Shown here: piece after piece, positions 4,599 through 6,290 of the stretch
Position numbering within the stretch: position 1 is the stretch's first letter
Layout: the number at the start of each line of letters is the position of its first letter
Source of the DNA: Planctomycetota bacterium
GTDB lineage: Bacteria > Planctomycetota > Brocadiia > Brocadiales > Brocadiaceae
NCBI GenBank assembly: GCA_023261465.1
Contig: JAHFOW010000168.1
Coordinates: forward strand, 1-6,290
Length of the DNA: 6,290 bases
Direction of reading: 5' to 3'
Position numbers and translations under genes: made by a program
The notes under the pieces: model-generated
What the model was told of the DNA's origin: nothing
The model's input: only the letters and a program-made list of their open reading frames with translations
Database searches by the model: none

Positions 4599-6290
4599 TC
4601 AATGCACTTCTAAATTATGATCCCACGTAACAACCTCAGTTGTAGCAATCTCTCTTTTTCCTGAAAGATAACCATACCATTTATGAACGGAGTCAAAGAG
4701 GGCAATTATGGCAAGGATTGCCATTGAGGCAATGAGAACTGCGTCCAGCCGGAAGGCAAACGCATCCTCCGGCGTTATTGATATGGCTGCCTTTTCAATA
4801 AACACAAAGAAGAGTTTGTAAGACGCCGTAAAGGTTGTCGCAAACATGAATACCATCGGCACAAATGTCATCCAGGCATATTTGAGTTTGTTCATTTTTA
4901 TGATGACCGTAGTGCCCACGCAAAAGGCAATTGCTGCCAGGATTTGATTTGCCACGCCAAACATCGGCCAGATGGTTGATATATTTCCTGAATAGATGAG
5001 GTATCCCCATGAACCGACTACAACAAGACTTGACAGTATAGTCCCGGGCATCCAACTTGTTCTCCCTAAAGGTTTGTAGGCATAACTGCCTAATTCCTGA
5101 AGAATAAACCGTGCGACCCGCGTGCCTGTATCAACCGTTGTAAGGATAAAGAGCGCCTCAAACATGAGCGCAAAGTTATACCAATACGGCATGAGGGACT
5201 TCATGCCCGGAAGGCTTGAAAATATTGAGGCCATGCCGACGGCAAGAGAAACCGCGCCGCCCGGCCTGCCGGCAACATCGGTACCTACGGCCTCCGAGAG
5301 TTCGGAAATATGGCTTACGGGAAAACCCAGACGCGCCAGGTCGTCAAATGAAAGATGGGTATTGATTGCAAAATAGTCTCCCGGCATCAATATCGTTGCG
5401 GCGACAATGGCAATTACCGAGACAAACCCTTCCGCCAGCATGGCGCCAAAACCTATCATCTTTATCTCCGACTCATTTTCTATCATTTTCGGGGTTGTGC
5501 CTGACGAAACGAGGGAGTGGAAACCAGATATCGCGCCACATGCAATGGTTATGAACATAAACGGGAAGAGCGTCCCCGGTATTACAGGACCACCGCCGTG
5601 GATAAACTGTGTAACCGCAGGCATATGGATATTGGGCGCCAAAAATATCACGCCAACGGCAAGGAGTATAACCGTCCCTATCTTCATATAGGTGGAAAGA
5701 TAGTCCCTGGGGCAGAGAAGCATCCATACCGGAAGTACCGATGCAATGAAACCATAAAGCGCCATGAGAAAGACCAGAAGCTTTTTGTCCAGATTAAAAT
5801 ACGGTTCAAGGAAGGAGCCGGGGATATAACCACCCAAAAAGACCGCCAGCACCAAAAGGATTACGCCGATAACGCTGACTTCTAATACTTTCCCATACCT
5901 GATCTTGTAAAGGTAAAGTCCCATAAAGAGCGCTACGGGTATTGTTGTGGCTATGGTAAATGCACCCCAGGCGCTATGGGAGAGGGCATTGACAACAGCG
6001 AGCCCCAATCCTGCCAGGGCAATGATGATGATAAATAAGATTGCTATTGCTGCGGTAATTCCGGCAACCGGGCCGACTTCGTCCCGTGCAATCTGCGCCA
6101 GCGACCGGCCGTTTCTCCTTACTGATGCGGCCAGAATCACCGTGTCATGCACAGCGCCTCCGAGTGACGAACCTATCAATATCCACAAAAAACCCGGGAG
6201 ATAACCGAATTGCGCCGCAAGCACCGGCCCTATCAGCGGACCGGCTCCCGCAATCGCTGCAAAGTGGTGGCCAAAGAGCACCCATTTGTG
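4599..6290 (-). CDS. cstA: Carbon starvation protein CstA family transporter, N-terminus outside window
   Basis: The visible 563 residues run open to the window edge. The frame begins HKWVLFGHHFAAIAGAGP, a block that in CstA proteins lies some tens of residues inside the chain, so the GTG at 6281 is an internal Val and the true start is outside. Counting that Val as 1, family blocks are GPVLAAQFGYLPG (18-30), CPRDYLSTYMKIGT (190-203), SGFHSLVSSGTTPKMIENE (252-270), TTVDTGTRVARFILQE (381-396) and WPMFGVANQILAAI (439-451). About fourteen or more hydrophobic segments mark an inner-membrane carrier. Characterised relatives import pyruvate (BtsT and CstA of E. coli) or have been linked to peptide use; the substrate here is not determined. 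After the last membrane segment only a short polar tail (about 534-560) remains. The gene is visibly GC-richer than the neighbouring oxidase gene. No terminator hairpin is seen after its stop, so read-through into the oxidase is possible. Confidence 0.94.
   Translation of the reverse strand, partial: HKWVLFGHHFAAIAGAGPLIGPVLAAQFGYLPGFLWILIGSSLGGAVHDTVILAASVRRNGRSLAQIARDEVGPVAGITAAIAILFIIIIALAGLGLAVVNALSHSAWGAFTIATTIPVALFMGLYLYKIRYGKVLEVSVIGVILLVLAVFLGGYIPGSFLEPYFNLDKKLLVFLMALYGFIASVLPVWMLLCPRDYLSTYMKIGTVILLAVGVIFLAPNIHMPAVTQFIHGGGPVIPGTLFPFMFITIACGAISGFHSLVSSGTTPKMIENESEIKMIGFGAMLAEGFVSVIAIVAATILMPGDYFAINTHLSFDDLARLGFPVSHISELSEAVGTDVAGRPGGAVSLAVGMASIFSSLPGMKSLMPYWYNFALMFEALFILTTVDTGTRVARFILQELGSYAYKPLGRTSWMPGTILSSLVVVGSWGYLIYSGNISTIWPMFGVANQILAAIAFCVGTTVIIKMNKLKYAWMTFVPMVFMFATTFTASYKLFFVFIEKAAISITPEDAFAFRLDAVLIASMAILAIIALFDSVHKWYGYLSGKREIATTEVVTWDHNLEVH

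Noticed and set aside
1147..6204. Other open frames overlapping the permease, oxidase and cstA genes on either strand
   Set aside because: They lie wholly inside well-recognised genes, lack ribosome binding sites or family motifs, and are expected shadows of coding sequence.
6279..6281. GTG as the start codon of cstA
   Set aside because: The frame stays open to the window edge, and the residues before it (HKW) fit the conserved block preceding LFGHHFAAIAGAGP in CstA proteins. The codon is an internal Val.

Overview
The window reads as a piece of a moderately AT-rich (by eye roughly 40% GC, uneven), probably Gram-negative bacterial chromosome. All genes have ordinary bacterial architecture: ATG starts, purine-rich Shine-Dalgarno sites 8-9 nt upstream, and short gaps. 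An exported two-domain multicopper oxidase next to a CstA-family carrier and a UppP lipid phosphatase fits a free-living environmental bacterium. Nothing seen fixes the phylum; a planctomycete/anammox-like origin is possible but is only a guess.

Layout. (1) Positions 1-509 hold no convincing protein gene. They do contain what looks like a complete small transcription unit on the minus strand: a near-consensus sigma70 promoter (-35 TTGACA, 17-nt spacer, -10 TATATT; 254-282), about 108 nt of self-complementary RNA with a tRNA T-arm-like segment, and a strong hairpin terminator at 136-180. This is the most novel element in the window. A second inverted repeat (365-396) lies in the AT-rich leader of the first gene. 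(2) On the plus strand, 510-3179, come three genes in one direction: a two-CBS-domain protein, an ArsB/NhaD-type (IT superfamily) permease 23 nt later, and uppP, which may also have its own promoter in the 76-nt gap before it. (3) On the minus strand, converging on uppP with only 38 nt between stop codons, is an exported two-domain multicopper oxidase whose copper ligands put the type 1 copper in domain 1. Upstream of it on the same strand is cstA, which runs off the right edge of the window and lacks its N-terminus.

How the parts may work together. The CBS protein is a plausible adenine-nucleotide sensor for the adjacent permease (inference from adjacency). UppP recycles the undecaprenyl carrier for cell-wall and glycan synthesis and is probably a housekeeping gene that happens to sit there. 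CstA imports pyruvate, peptides or a related carbon source in characterised relatives. The multicopper oxidase acts outside the cytoplasm on an unknown reductant. A sharp base-composition difference between cstA and the oxidase suggests they did not originate as one unit.
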